DNA of 64,000 nt, taken from Tricholoma matsutake. Lineage: Eukaryota; Basidiomycota; Agaricomycetes; Agaricales; Tricholomataceae. A model generated the notes under the pieces. The model was not told where the DNA came from. It saw only the letters and a list, made by a program, of their open reading frames with translations, and ran no database searches. Positions 1 to 10,802 of the stretch are shown here, piece after piece. Within the stretch, counting starts at the first letter, position 1; every line of letters starts with the position of its first letter. The stretch is taken from assembly GCA_026075535.2 (NCBI GenBank), contig AP026544.2, forward strand, positions 2,418,001 through 2,482,000. The letters run 5' to 3'. The translations under genes were made by a program, and so were the position numbers.

Positions 1-509
1 CTTAGCCACTTTTTTCACTGTAGTTTCCAAGTTTTGTAGGTTTCTATAGATTTCCTAAGTTACCATGGCTTGCTCCTGGGGTAGGTTTTCAGAAAATTGG
101 ACATACATTTCGAGATGTTTGAGTTTCCGAGTTTTGGCTGGTTTTCAGTGGTTGCTCAAGTTGAGCAACCTCTGGAAAGTGAAATGCTTAATTACTGATG
201 CACCAGTGGGCCCCAGTTAGGTAGTTAGCCAATGTTATACAAACTGTCACTGCTACTGGCACTTGGAATATTGCTGGCAGGGAATGTCAGTTGAGATTGA
301 TGGCAACTTGACATTTGAGCCTGTTTTATCAGCTCAATATTGATGTTTGTGGGATGATATAATTAATTAGAAAATAAATTCCCAAAAAGGAAAAATACAA
401 AAAAGGAAGGAAGAAGATTTTCTGTTCATTCCCTCACAGTCCCTGTGCATCTTGGCAATTAATTAGCTACCCCATGTGTAAACATGGATTTGGGTCTCTT
501 GTATCCACC
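1..509. other. A+T-rich spacer, no gene
   Basis: No long open frame, known repeat end or RNA gene was recognised here. The sequence is A+T-rich and stop-dense in all frames. Confidence 0.5.
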
Positions 510-511
510 TA

Positions 512-832
512 GGGAAATGCACGGGTTTTACCTGCGGGTTTCCCATGCTTTTATTTCCTAATTTATTCAATGAGTTTTGCATGAAAAATCATGAAAAAAT
601 GATTTTCTGTAACTGTTTTGTTGGCTCTTTGTGATCCAACACATGAAACAATATTTGGGTGACATTTCTCATATGTCAAGGATGCAAATATATTATTTTG
701 TCCATTGTATCACAAGCACCCAATGAATAGCTACTAGAAGCTCATTTTTTCATGATCTTTCATGCAAAACTCATTGAATAAATTAGGAAATAAAAGCGTG
801 GGAAACTTGCCAGTAAAGCCTGTGCATTTCCC
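512..832. mobile_element. Foldback MITE, Tc1/mariner-like, TA target site
   Basis: A 321-bp element with inverted arms of about 105 bp around a ~110-bp centre. The ends are GGGAAATGCAC and GTGCATTTCCC, each flanked by TA (510-511 and 833-834). The arms share long matching stretches, including the segment ending in TTATTCAATGAGTTTTGCATG, with only a few substitutions. A TA duplication plus long terminal inverted repeats and no coding capacity is typical of Tc1/mariner-derived MITEs. No transposase is present, so the family assignment rests on the flanking TA alone. Confidence 0.65.
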
Positions 833-834
833 TA

Positions 835-1609
835 TATGCACCAGGATTTCCCTGAATTATGTTAGCTTTTCTAAGCCACACAATTGGAATAGTAAAGTGT
901 AAATCAATCACACAACATCTGGATCCTATGGGAATTGGGTATCCCAAGAGCCATTTTAAGGATAAATAGTTGGGATTAATTTCAAGAATGACAAACAAGA
1001 ATTAGATGAATTAACAAGGAAGTTAAAAAAATGCAAAATATAAAAATTGCAATAGGAGAATAAAGGCTGCATCAAAAGTCCTAGGACTTAGCAGATTGTA
1101 GAGAGCCTTCAGTAGATCACTTGAAAGAAGTGGTGGGACCTACTACCTAGATGCATAAAAATTCCAGAATGAAAGAGCAAGTATGGGGATTGATCATGAT
1201 GGGAAAGAAAGCATGGTGCAAGTTAATTAGAGTCCAAAAGAGATGATAGAAAATGAACCCACAACAGAGGAGATATGATAGTCCGAAGATTTTGAAAATC
1301 AAAGTGGCTGTGCAAGTGAAAACATCGTGTCACGTCGAGACACAAACATGTGTAGTAGCTCCAGAAATCTTGAGTGAGAATGTCCAAAGGCATTCAAGAG
1401 TTATAGTATGATGTTGTAAGGGTAATGCCCTAGAAAGACAGCAAAGAGGTGACACCCAAGACCCTGAGATCAAGGTAGAGCAAAGCCCAAGAATGAATGA
1501 ACCATGGTTAAAAAAAGCTGAGAAGACCCCATTGCATCAAGATAAACAAGATCAGTAACTGGCTCTGGGATTGAAGAATTTTAGGGGCATCTAGTATGGA
1601 ATATTGTAC
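835..1609. other. Spacer without recognisable gene
   Basis: A+T-rich sequence with no long frame. I see no repeat ends or RNA gene. Confidence 0.45.
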
Positions 1610-4040
1610 ACTACAACTAATGAGTACACTGTCCAAGGTCCAGTCCAGGTCTGACTGGGTCCGACATGCCCAAAAAAGTTTTTTTCAAGAAAAAAAAGTC
1701 CACAAGTGCATAGCTAGTCATCATCCTCACTCCAACAGTCAAAATCTGCATCTAAAGCAACCCAAACTTCCTTCTGTACTTCAAGCCTGCCATCTGTATA
1801 TGCTCATCGTAGCCTTTGTAACCCACCAAATTTTTTCTTCTCCACATTTCTGCGATGTGCTGAATCTGTTTGGGCTGAGAGTGAAAATGCTCACTCAACA
1901 AGACATGATGAGCCAGGTATTGCTGCAAAGCCACATGCAATCAAGCGCATAACTGGGTATTCTGAGACTTGATGCTGTTGAGGAATAAGAAACAGCAGAT
2001 GAGAAATGGAAATTGTCACTTTTCAAGGATTTTGACTATATCCCAGCCAATTGCCTCTCCAGTATGTCGTCCAACAGTTGGCTCAAATGCGAGAAGGTGA
2101 CTCTTAATAAACCAGTCATTGGTGGCACATAGTTGATGTAATGAATGGCAAATGCGCTGTATGGTCGCCTACATTTCGTAGACCAGCCATCCCACGACGC
2201 TGTGATTTTCCAATCAATTCACTAAAAAGTATAAGGGGTGAGCACAAAGAAATCAGATTACAGAGACTGATTTACTCACCCGAAGGGCATTTATATCAAT
2301 TATATCCAGTTTCTCCACTTTTGCGCCAACCGCCACAGCCATCATTGATTGGTGGGGAATATCATTGTCAGTGAGGCTTGGATTGGTATACATTAGGTGT
2401 CGACCCAAGGATTTGCAATTGGCAAAACAAAATGGCTGAGGCAGTGAGTGAGGGTGGAAAGCTTGGGTAACCCACCAAGTCGCAGTCAATGATGAGCTCG
2501 AGCAGGTGTTCTTGAGGTCCTGCTTTCATTACTTTGGCAGGTTTTGTCGCCTTTGTCATGAAGTTCATGATAGACCCTTGCTTAAATCTAAAGAGAATCA
2601 GAACTAGTTCCAGATCAAGGATTGTAACTCACTCTTTTGTGGGCTTCCACCCTGGAGGTGGACCTTCTCAGGGCTCAATCCCTTTGGATTTGCACTTCTT
2701 CACATAAGTCTCATAATGCTTTCAACCAAGATATCATCGCTGCACTGTTACATTCCAAGTCTGCCATCCCAGGTCACCAGAAGGAGGTTTTCCATTGAGA
2801 CAGAGCATGCAGTAATATCCCGCTGTTTCTTTTCCATCAATGATTCTGACACGTTCTCTGAAACATAGGCAAACATCACAAGTTTTGATGCATTTCTGTG
2901 TGATGGTTGCAGTCTGATGTGGCAATGTTACATATTGTTTGGACAATCAAGTAGCAACATAACATATGCACCTGTTTGATGTTGCTTTCCTTCAACATGA
3001 GGCAAAACTTCTCTCTCGCAGCCTCCTCATCTGCAGTGTATGGCACATCATCTTCATCATCACCACTTTCCATACTTCCATCATCCATATCCGCATTCTC
3101 AGCATTACTCTCTTGCTCATTGGCATCACCGCTTATATCAAGAATGGCCGAGTCACTCGCCACATTTGCTGGGAAAAGTTGGGAGATACCATCAGCGACT
3201 ATGTTATCAACAAAGGTATTTCAGCACTTACCTTTCTTTTAGGTTTGGGAAGCTCATCCTCACTTCCACTTTCATCATCAGTGCAATGCCCTCTCTTTCA
3301 GTCATTCTGTATTACCTCTTGAGATGGTGAATGGATCCACTCAATCTGGGATGCATCCTTCAATGTGTTATCTGTGTTACATGCTTCTCCACTGGGCTTT
3401 GATGCATCTCTCATATAGAAATGCTTGGTTTGCAATGCTAATCTATTGGAAATAGCATTTGGTAAGGTTCTTACATTATGGCACTCATTTTCAATGTGGC
3501 TTACTCTTTTTTGGTGTAGTGTGATGATCATTCTTGTCCCGATTACCTTCAACCTCTCAAATATCCCATTTCGCATTAGTATGACCTGGAGTTATGCAGG
3601 CAAGTCTTGTATTTGAGATATGTGGGATGTAAGCTGACCCTCATTTTCTCCTGTTTTTTTGTGTGGCTGTGTGATCATCTCCAGGTAATCCATACCTTGC
3701 ACCCTCTTTGATGGCTGGGTACATCTTCCACCCTCCACAATCAGGCTCAAATCCACTTTATCTCACTCGCCATGAGCCATGAATGTGACGAAGGGCCTTA
3801 TGTGTGGTGCGGGTGGACGAAAAAAAAAGTTGAAAAAAGAAGGTACAAATATAGACAATTTTTACGCAAATAACCTGGTCTTTTTTATGTATTACTGGAC
3901 TCTGGGCTGTACCATTATGGGCTACGAATGATTGGTTTGCCATGCACAAGGACTTGAACAAAGCACGATGCCCCCTGAGTGAGAGAGGGAGGGTCCTCAT
4001 GGTCCAGACCTGGACCTTGGACAGTGTACTACAGTTGTGG
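1610..4040 (-). mobile_element. hAT-type DNA transposon, decayed
   Basis: The segment is bounded by perfect 19-bp inverted ends: TACACTGTCCAAGGTCCAG at 1625-1643 and its reverse complement at 4010-4028. Similarity continues weakly outward (ACAACT in both). Inside, the minus strand holds a broken hAT-like transposase. I could not find an unambiguous 8-bp target duplication, so the exact outer limits are uncertain by about 15 bp. Confidence 0.6.
1752..3163 (-). pseudogene. hAT-like transposase with BED-type zinc finger, decayed
   Basis: Read from 3163 downward, an acidic N-terminus (2876-3163) leads to a cysteine-rich segment (CDVCLCF...YYCMLC...HYE around 2660-2880), which resembles a BED finger. 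Then comes the start of a hAT core (KATKPAKVMKAG, LLELIIDCDL at 2490-2570) and DNDIPHQSMM near 2350, the usual 'IPHR' box of Agaricomycete hAT transposases. A likely intron begins with GTGGGTTAC just after CDL. A further hAT-like block (LLAFEPTVGRHTGE) lies near 2045-2110. Frames are broken by many stops and shifts, so no protein can be made. The family call is from remembered hAT motifs, not a search. Confidence 0.55.
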
Positions 4041-5092
4041 ACAAACAAAGTCAACTAATTTTAGCATCTGAATTTTAGAGGTTGGCACAAACATCTGGTG
4101 TCCTCAAAAACCATCCAAACATGTATAATAGAGCCTAATGAAGATATTTCTATGAGCCGATTTCTCAATTTTAAAAAAAGTTGGGTCAGGTACCTGAAAG
4201 ATTTGGCCACCCCCCTAAAGAATTCAGTAAAATCTTGAAAAATAGTGCATTTGACTCCTCTTGATTAGCTGTGTCTGATTCTGTAAAAATTTTAAGGTTA
4301 TGTGGGGCCTGTTGGCCACAATAAAATAAATAAACTTTGCCAAATATTGAAATATTTGTCACTAAGCTAACAGATTGATTGCCTCCTCTAAGGCTTACAT
4401 TGACTTTTGGAAGGTCCTCAAGACTGGCAAGGGCAGATCAGAGGTGGGAAAACACCCCTCCACATGTCACATGGTTACCAATATGTCAACATGTGGTATG
4501 CTCCGCATGTTTGGTAGACCTAGTCTTGGCCTGAGATTAGGGGGCATAGTGGCATTCTACTAAGCATGCCAATGCACAAGCAGTCTTAGGATGGGTGCAT
4601 GGCTATTATCAGAATTTGTCACATTCTTAATTTATTTTTCTGGTCATTTTATTAATAAGTTGCTAGTGTGATTGAGTACTAGCATGGAATTTCAATAGTA
4701 TTGTAGTGTATTTTGGACATCCAAAGGCTACATGAGAGGTCCAACAGTAGGCAACATTCTATGATGTGATTTTTAGCCCTTTGGGGATCAAATACTTAGC
4801 CCTGCAATGTGTGTATGTAATTTTCAGAAGGCATATATTATTTTGAATTCATCTGTCACATAAATATGTGTACCAATCACTCAAAATGTGATTCTGTATC
4901 ATCAATTCCATACTACGTGACATAATTTTTACCATACAGACCCCCAAAAGGGGTGCACAATGTTGTGACAAATGACCCAAAAAATTTGGCCACCCTAAAA
5001 TGTCATGGGAAAAACTTCAGAGGTATGTTTTCTGATGTATTTTGACAAGCTGAATCCGAATCTGAAGTCTGTTGCCAAAAATTCCTGATCAC
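4041..5092. other. A+T-rich spacer, no gene
   Basis: No coding frame or clear repeat end was recognised. A short phrase TTTGGCCACCC occurs twice (near 4203 and 4984), which hints at old duplicated repeat material but is too weak to define an element. Confidence 0.4.
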
Positions 5093-5845
5093 ACTGGGTG
5101 CAGGGCAAGATATTCCTAATGAAGTATTGTATCAGTATATTGAAAGTATTCCTAATTCTGTCACAATACTGAACAAGAAGTATTTTGATAGAACATTAAG
5201 GAATTACTAAGATATTATTACATCAGTATCAAGTCAGTATTGAGCAAAATTAGAAAGATACTGTAAAAATGCATTCAAGATACTCCCAACTGGTTGTCAA
5301 GATACCAGTAAGATACTGAGAGTAAGATATCAAAGAAATATTGAATATCAGATATACTATACTGTTCACATATTTCTGTGGGCATATTCAAGCAATACTA
5401 AGGAAATCTGTCATGTTATTGTCACATTACTGGCTCAAATAAAAGCAAAATATTTTCACTGGATGGCTAGAAATGTATACTGTAAATATTTTGACAGTAT
5501 TCTAAGTTTAATGAATGCCACCTCAAGATACTTCCATGATGCTATTAAAATATAAGACACAGGATAGTTACACACTGGCTGCACAGCAAGATGCTTCTGG
5601 GGAGGTATCATGTCAGTATTGTAGAAGTATTCTTAATACTGTCATCATGCTCACCAAGAGATATTTTGCCAGTATTCATACCAATCTAAGATATTACTTG
5701 AGTACCTTTAGTACTGTCAAAATATGATATGATACTCAAATGATACTGTCAAAATACTTCTGGCAAAGTCTGTTGACAATATTAGGAATACTGTCAGGGT
5801 ACCTCCAAAGTACTTCTCCAGCAGTATTGTGCCTTGCACCGGGTG
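5093..5845. repeat. A+T-rich repeat built of AGTATT/AATACT motifs
   Basis: The block is packed with AGTATT, AATACT and TACTGTCA motifs on both strands. It begins CACTGGGTGCAGGGCAAGA and ends near 5830-5843 with GCCTTGCACCGGGTG, an imperfect inverted match to the start, so it may be a non-autonomous TIR element of about 750 bp. The start sequence and the part around 5507-5570 recur in inverse orientation at 18960-19048, separated there by a large internal deletion. No coding capacity. Confidence 0.45.
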
Positions 5846-6236
5846 TATTGTATCTCTACAGCAGTCAGGTGAAAGTATGATGAAGGTAAGATTTTTCAGT
5901 TATGATTCATACTGATATGATATTTAAAAAGAAGTATTTAAAGAATATGAACCACATAAATATTGGTTACTATCAAGATACTTTGGAAAACATTCTTGGG
6001 AAGTATGCAACATATAGTAATCATACTGCTAAGGCAATATCACAACATCATCCTTGTAGCCTATGTTTTTTGCATGTGCATTGCTCTGCAACTTGATGGT
6101 GTGGGAAACTCAGATTGTATTGTCTGCATATACAACTTGGAGTGAGACTGGGTTGGAGAAGCGTAGATAGAGTTATAGAATAAAAAATAGCAAAGGACTC
6201 ATAGTTGACAGAAGATTGGAAGCTTAAAACTTTCAG
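5844..6236 (+). repeat. Dispersed repeat, copy A (next to minisatellite)
   Basis: About 390 bp that reappears as its reverse complement at 18533-18932 with an estimated 90% identity by eye. The match starts at TATTGTATCTCTACAGCAG and ends where the 21-bp minisatellite begins. The minisatellite therefore has the same neighbour at both places, which suggests that repeat and satellite spread as one unit. Confidence 0.7.
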
Positions 6237-6462
6237 ATTCTGCATTGTGCATTCCAAATTCTGCATTGCACATTTCAGATTCTACATTGGGCATTTGAAA
6301 TTCCACATTCTGCACTTCAGATTCCACATTGCGCATTGCAAATTCCAGATTCTGCATTTCAGATTCCACATTGCGCATTCCAGATTCTGCATTTCATATT
6401 CCACATTGTGCATATCAGATTCCGCATTGCACATTTCAAATTCTGCATTGTGCATTCCAAAT
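6237..6462 (+). repeat. 21-bp minisatellite array, left part
   Basis: Tandem copies of a 21-bp unit close to CATTYCARATTCYRCATTG plus two variable bases, with occasional 14-bp short units. The array is cut at 6462 by the gypsy-type element at 6463-12509 and resumes at 12510. Confidence 0.9.
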
Positions 6463-6888
6463 TATAAGGGCAACCTAAGCCTCTAGCAAAGGGAAATCCG
6501 AAGTTAAAATTATACTACATAATACAGGCATTGGGGGCGCACCTAGCAAAGGGAAATCCGAAGAGAAAACTCTAAGGATCCCCTTGCTGATGCCCAGTAT
6601 ATGTGAAGACGACAAAAATCAAATATAACCTAAAAATAGAAAAAGGCGGAGATAGGTGGATCAAGGCCGCCGAATGACATCATACCAAGGGGTATGTGTC
6701 GGAAGGGGTACTCCGCCTCTAAATATAAAAGTGTCAACATATACAAACATGATAGCAAGGGAAAATTAGTAATAAAATCCGGAAAAATCATAGAAAATGA
6801 AGAATAGAAGGAAATGAGGTGGGGAAAAATATGGGACGAACATAAAAAATAGGAAAAACACACAGGGCACCCCCTTAGTCCCCTTACA
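6463..6888 (-). repeat. 3' LTR of chromovirus
   Basis: 426 bp, identical to the 5' LTR except for base 6657. It contains two copies of a 21-bp phrase beginning CTAGCAAAGGGAAATCCGA (near 6482 and 6542). Confidence 0.95.
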
Positions 6889-6901
6889 TCACCCCCTCTC
6901 T
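6889..6901 (-). promoter_or_regulatory. Polypurine tract of chromovirus
   Basis: On the minus strand AGAGAGGGGGTGA lies directly against the 3' LTR and overlaps the pol stop codon (TAG, 6902-6900). This is the expected plus-strand primer site. Confidence 0.8.
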
Positions 6902-9900
6902 AAGATGCATCGCCCCGATGCATTCGAAATCGTATACGACCAAAGTCCGTGACTTGAATGCGACGCGGTGCAGCAGTGTGCCGTCGGTGGAATTCCTTGA
7001 TTAACCGAGGGGCATTTACGTCAGACTCTTCGACCCATGAGTTCTCCTCATACCCATAACCCTTCCAATGTACCAAATACTGGAGTTTTCCTCGACGCAA
7101 ACGGCTGTCCAAGATTGACTCGACTTCATATTGGGGTTCTCCCTCAATCACTGTAGGTGGTGGTGGTGGGTGTGAATGGCGTCCCGGGAACGGATCTGGG
7201 GGAGCTGGAAGCAATTTGACGACATGGAAGACGGGATGGAGTCTGGACATGGAGGCTGGGAGGCGTAGACGATAGGCATGTGTTCCAACGCACTTGACAA
7301 TGGGGAAAGGTCCCAAGAAGCGATGAGCGAGTTTCTTGGATGGACGTGTAGTGGAGATGTCACTGGAGTCAAGATAAACTCGATCACCAACCTTGTACTG
7401 AGGGGTTGGGGAGTGGCGCTGGTTGTAAAATCGCGCCATGTCGTCCTTCGCCTTTGCTAAGGCTGCCCTTGCCTCCTCCAAGCTATCCCTCATGCGTTCT
7501 GTGAACTCATTCACTGTCTCGATGTGTGAGGGAGTTTGGCGAGGTTCAAATCCCATGCGTGGATGTCGTCCAGTGTCTAAGAGGAAAGGGGTCTGTTGAG
7601 TGGAAGCATGGACATGGTTGTTGTATCCGAACTCGGCCAAAGGAAGGAGATCATCCCAATCGTCCTGGCGTTCATTGACAAAGAGGCGGATGTACTGCTC
7701 CAGTTCCTGGTTGACTCGCTCCGTCTGGCCATCAGTTTGTGGGTGATAAGCAGTTGAAGCGAGGAGTTTGATCCCCAGGAGTCGGTACAGCTCACGAGTG
7801 AACTCTGCCATGAACTGAGGGCCACGATCCGAGAGGAAGGCACCAGGAAGTCCATGTAACTTCCACACGTGGTGGAGGTAGAGTCGAGCGGCACCTAGGG
7901 CACTGACAGTGGTGTGAGTGGGAATGAAGTGAGCGCGTTTTCCCACTGAGTCAACTGTGCACATCACCGCATCAAACCCGTTTGACTCTGGCAATTCCAC
8001 CACAAAGTCGACGCTGACGACATCCCAACGACTCTCTGGAACAGGAAGAGGGTGTAGCTCACCAATAGGCTTGCGACGAGGGACCTTGGTGCGTAAGCAA
8101 AGGTCACAAGTGCGACAATACTGACCAATGAGCCGTGACATTTGTGGCCACCAATAGTTCCGTGAGGTGAGCTCCAAGGTCTTCCAGCGTCCGGGGTGGC
8201 CAGCAATCTGTGAGTCATGGTGTTGGGATATGATGCGCCGGCGAAGGTCTGGGTCATTGGGAACATAGATGCGATCCCTGAAATACAACAAGTCCTCCTT
8301 TTCAGCCCACTCTGCCGCACGTAAGGAAAGGGTCGATCCCTTCCTCAGTTCTTTAACAGCTCGGGCGACAACATCCTCATGTAAACCGCTACGGTTTGCG
8401 CGACGAATGTCACGTAGAATGTCCCGCTCCTCGCCCTGGGGTACGATGCCTTCCAGTGCCCGAATGGTGAACAGGTTTGGCTGCAACAGCACAATGTTTT
8501 GGTTGTCACCGCTGCCATCCCCATGGTCTGCACGTCGGGATAGGGCATCGGTCTTCCCCATGCTGCGACCCGGACGGTGGTGCAAGGAGAAGTCGAATCT
8601 AGATAGATACAGGGACCAACGAGCTTGACGACGGTTCAATTTCTTGGCCGTCATGAAGTACTCGAGGTTCTTGTGATCCGTCCAAATTTCCACCTTGTGT
8701 TGGGCACCCTCGAGGAAGTGTCGCCACTCCTCAAGCGCACGCATTATCGCCAACATCTCCTTGTCATGGATCTCGTAGTTTCTCTCTACAGCACTAAGGC
8801 TTTTGGAGTAGAACGCAACAGGATGCCACTTCTGGTCCTCCGGAGACTGCTGAGACAACACAGCGCCCGTCGCAAAGTCAGAACTGTCGGCTTCTACACG
8901 AAAAGGACGCGAATCGTCAGCAAAGGTAAGGATCGGAGCGGAAGTGACCATCTCCTTAAGCTTTTCGAACGCCTCCTGTTGTGCATTATCCCACCTCCAT
9001 GCCTCCTTTCCTGTCAAGTCGAACAGCGGTCGTGCATGATGTGAGAAATCCTTGATAAAACGCCGATAAAAATTGATGAAGCCCAGGAAAGACTGCACCT
9101 CCTTCTTGTTCGTGGGCGTAGGCCAAGCTGTGACCCCATTTACCTTGATAGGATCCATCTCCACTTGACCCTCCGAGATAATCAGGCCGAGGTACTCGAT
9201 CTTGGTCCTTTCGAACTCGCATTTGTCCTGACGAAGGTAGAGTTTGTACCGTCGAAGTCGCTCTAGGACGAGGCGCGTGATGCGACGGTGCTCTTCAACT
9301 GTGCGAGTGAAGATGAGGATGTCGTCGAGATAGATGCAGACAACGCCTTCGAGGATGAGGTCATGGAAGATGTCGTTCATCATGGTCTGAAAGGTGGCAG
9401 GGCTATTAGTAAGGCCAAAGAACATGACAAGCGGTTCAAAAAGACCACGGTTGGTACGAAAGGCTGCCTTCCACTCATCTCCCTCCTTTATCCTCACATT
9501 ATTATAGCCCCAACGGACATCGAGCTTGGTGAAGTATCGGGCTCCACGGAGCTGGTTTACGAGTTCGGAGATGAGGGGTAGTGGGTAGCGATTTTTGACC
9601 GTGATGTTGTTGAGTCTTCTGTAGTCTTGAACTGGTCGAAGTGAGCCATCCTTCTTCTTGACAAAGAAAAAGGGAGAGGCCATGGGTGACTTCGATGGTC
9701 GAATACGTCCAGAGGCCAGGTGCTCGTCGATGAACTGGTCAAGCTGCCGTTGTTCCTCCGGAGAGAGAGGATAGACCTTGCAGGATGAAGGGGTTGCGCC
9801 GGGGGTGAGTTCGATCGCGTGATCCCATGGCTTACGCGCAGGAAGAGAGTCGAATGACTCCTTGGAGAACACGTCTTCAAACTCATGGAGATGAGGGAGT

Positions 9901-10802
9901 AAGGAGTTAGTAGAGGATTTAGCAGCGTTGTTTTTGTGGAAGGCCTCGGCGAGGCGTTGGGATATGTTCGATGTGGCACACACCTCATGCGACGAGCGAA
10001 TCGCAGTGTAGAAGATCCGATCACCCTCCTCCACTTCCTCTGGGTCCTCATCATCATCATCCGAGTCCGGTATTAGATCAGGAACCCCTTCCAATTCCAC
10101 TTCAGGTATAGGCAGGGGTCCAGCACGACACTTCTGAGTTCGTCGTATTGCCGCCTTCTGTCCACGACGTTCTTGCCTGGCTTCTGTGAAACACGTCCGA
10201 CAGCGGGATGGACATCGGCTCATGGTAACCTCCCCGGTGCGCCAGTCGACCTCTGGGTTATGGTCTCGAAGCCATGGATATCCCAAAATCGCCTTTTGCT
10301 TTCCTAATTGAGTGACAGCAAAAAGGGCACGCTCACTATGATCTTTGTAACGGAGAACCAGGTCTGCAACCTCTCGGATGGCACCAGCTTCATTTGGGGA
10401 TCCATCCACGTTATATACAGGTATCGGACGTGAGAGTGAGCGAGTATTTAGACGATGTTGTTGTACCAGATGGGAATCGATGAAGAGACCAGTCGCACCA
10501 GAGTCCAGGAGCGCAGAAACACCGAGTATCTGTCCAGTGTCGGTCGTCTGCAGTTCGATGGCTAGGTTTAAGGAATGTGCAGAGGGAGTGGATGCCACAA
10601 TATACTTGCGTGGTAGTTTACGCTCCCATGATTTAATTTTGGGACGTGGAGTAGAAGGAGAGATGGGGAGAGCAGGTACGTCTTTAGCCAACTTCGAAGG
10701 GTCAGAGAGGGGAGCAGTCACAGAAATGGATTCATTCTCCAGGGATTCAACTGACAAGACTTCAAAGCGGTTATGGACAGGCAGTGAGGGCGTACGATTC
10801 AC
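6900..10802 (-). CDS. pol: Pol polyprotein: protease, RT, RNase H, integrase, chromodomain
   Basis: A frame of 1,300 codons without stops. Seen in order: aspartic protease (LLDSGATGLFID, catalytic D near residue 100); reverse transcriptase with YLDD at about 491-494; RNase H (EADSSDFATGAVL, TDHKNLEYF near 708-716); H2C2 integrase finger (about 861-902); DDE integrase core with D932, D992 and E1028; and a C-terminal chromodomain (about 1224-1276, YLVHWKGYGYEENSWVEESD). The chromodomain is expected to steer insertion toward marked chromatin such as H3K9-methylated histones. There is no ATG: codon 10802-10800 is GTG and the frame is open up to 10838. It is therefore probably made by a -1 shift from gag, or by restart at the overlapping stop (GTGA). 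Confidence 0.95.
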   Translation of the reverse strand: MNRTPSLPVHNRFEVLSVESLENESISVTAPLSDPSKLAKDVPALPISPSTPRPKIKSWERKLPRKYIVASTPSAHSLNLAIELQTTDTGQILGVSALLDSGATGLFIDSHLVQQHRLNTRSLSRPIPVYNVDGSPNEAGAIREVADLVLRYKDHSERALFAVTQLGKQKAILGYPWLRDHNPEVDWRTGEVTMSRCPSRCRTCFTEARQERRGQKAAIRRTQKCRAGPLPIPEVELEGVPDLIPDSDDDDEDPEEVEEGDRIFYTAIRSSHEVCATSNISQRLAEAFHKNNAAKSSTNSLLPHLHEFEDVFSKESFDSLPARKPWDHAIELTPGATPSSCKVYPLSPEEQRQLDQFIDEHLASGRIRPSKSPMASPFFFVKKKDGSLRPVQDYRRLNNITVKNRYPLPLISELVNQLRGARYFTKLDVRWGYNNVRIKEGDEWKAAFRTNRGLFEPLVMFFGLTNSPATFQTMMNDIFHDLILEGVVCIYLDDILIFTRTVEEHRRITRLVLERLRRYKLYLRQDKCEFERTKIEYLGLIISEGQVEMDPIKVNGVTAWPTPTNKKEVQSFLGFINFYRRFIKDFSHHARPLFDLTGKEAWRWDNAQQEAFEKLKEMVTSAPILTFADDSRPFRVEADSSDFATGAVLSQQSPEDQKWHPVAFYSKSLSAVERNYEIHDKEMLAIMRALEEWRHFLEGAQHKVEIWTDHKNLEYFMTAKKLNRRQARWSLYLSRFDFSLHHRPGRSMGKTDALSRRADHGDGSGDNQNIVLLQPNLFTIRALEGIVPQGEERDILRDIRRANRSGLHEDVVARAVKELRKGSTLSLRAAEWAEKEDLLYFRDRIYVPNDPDLRRRIISQHHDSQIAGHPGRWKTLELTSRNYWWPQMSRLIGQYCRTCDLCLRTKVPRRKPIGELHPLPVPESRWDVVSVDFVVELPESNGFDAVMCTVDSVGKRAHFIPTHTTVSALGAARLYLHHVWKLHGLPGAFLSDRGPQFMAEFTRELYRLLGIKLLASTAYHPQTDGQTERVNQELEQYIRLFVNERQDDWDDLLPLAEFGYNNHVHASTQQTPFLLDTGRHPRMGFEPRQTPSHIETVNEFTERMRDSLEEARAALAKAKDDMARFYNQRHSPTPQYKVGDRVYLDSSDISTTRPSKKLAHRFLGPFPIVKCVGTHAYRLRLPASMSRLHPVFHVVKLLPAPPDPFPGRHSHPPPPPTVIEGEPQYEVESILDSRLRRGKLQYLVHWKGYGYEENSWVEESDVNAPRLIKEFHRRHTAAPRRIQVTDFGRIRFRMHRGDAS

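Noticed and set aside
6237..6462. CRISPR array
   Set aside because: The repeats are directly tandem and degenerate without unique spacers, and the DNA is fungal.
8269..9581. + strand frames of up to 139 codons opposite pol
   Set aside because: Shadows of the intact minus-strand pol frame, without their own signals.
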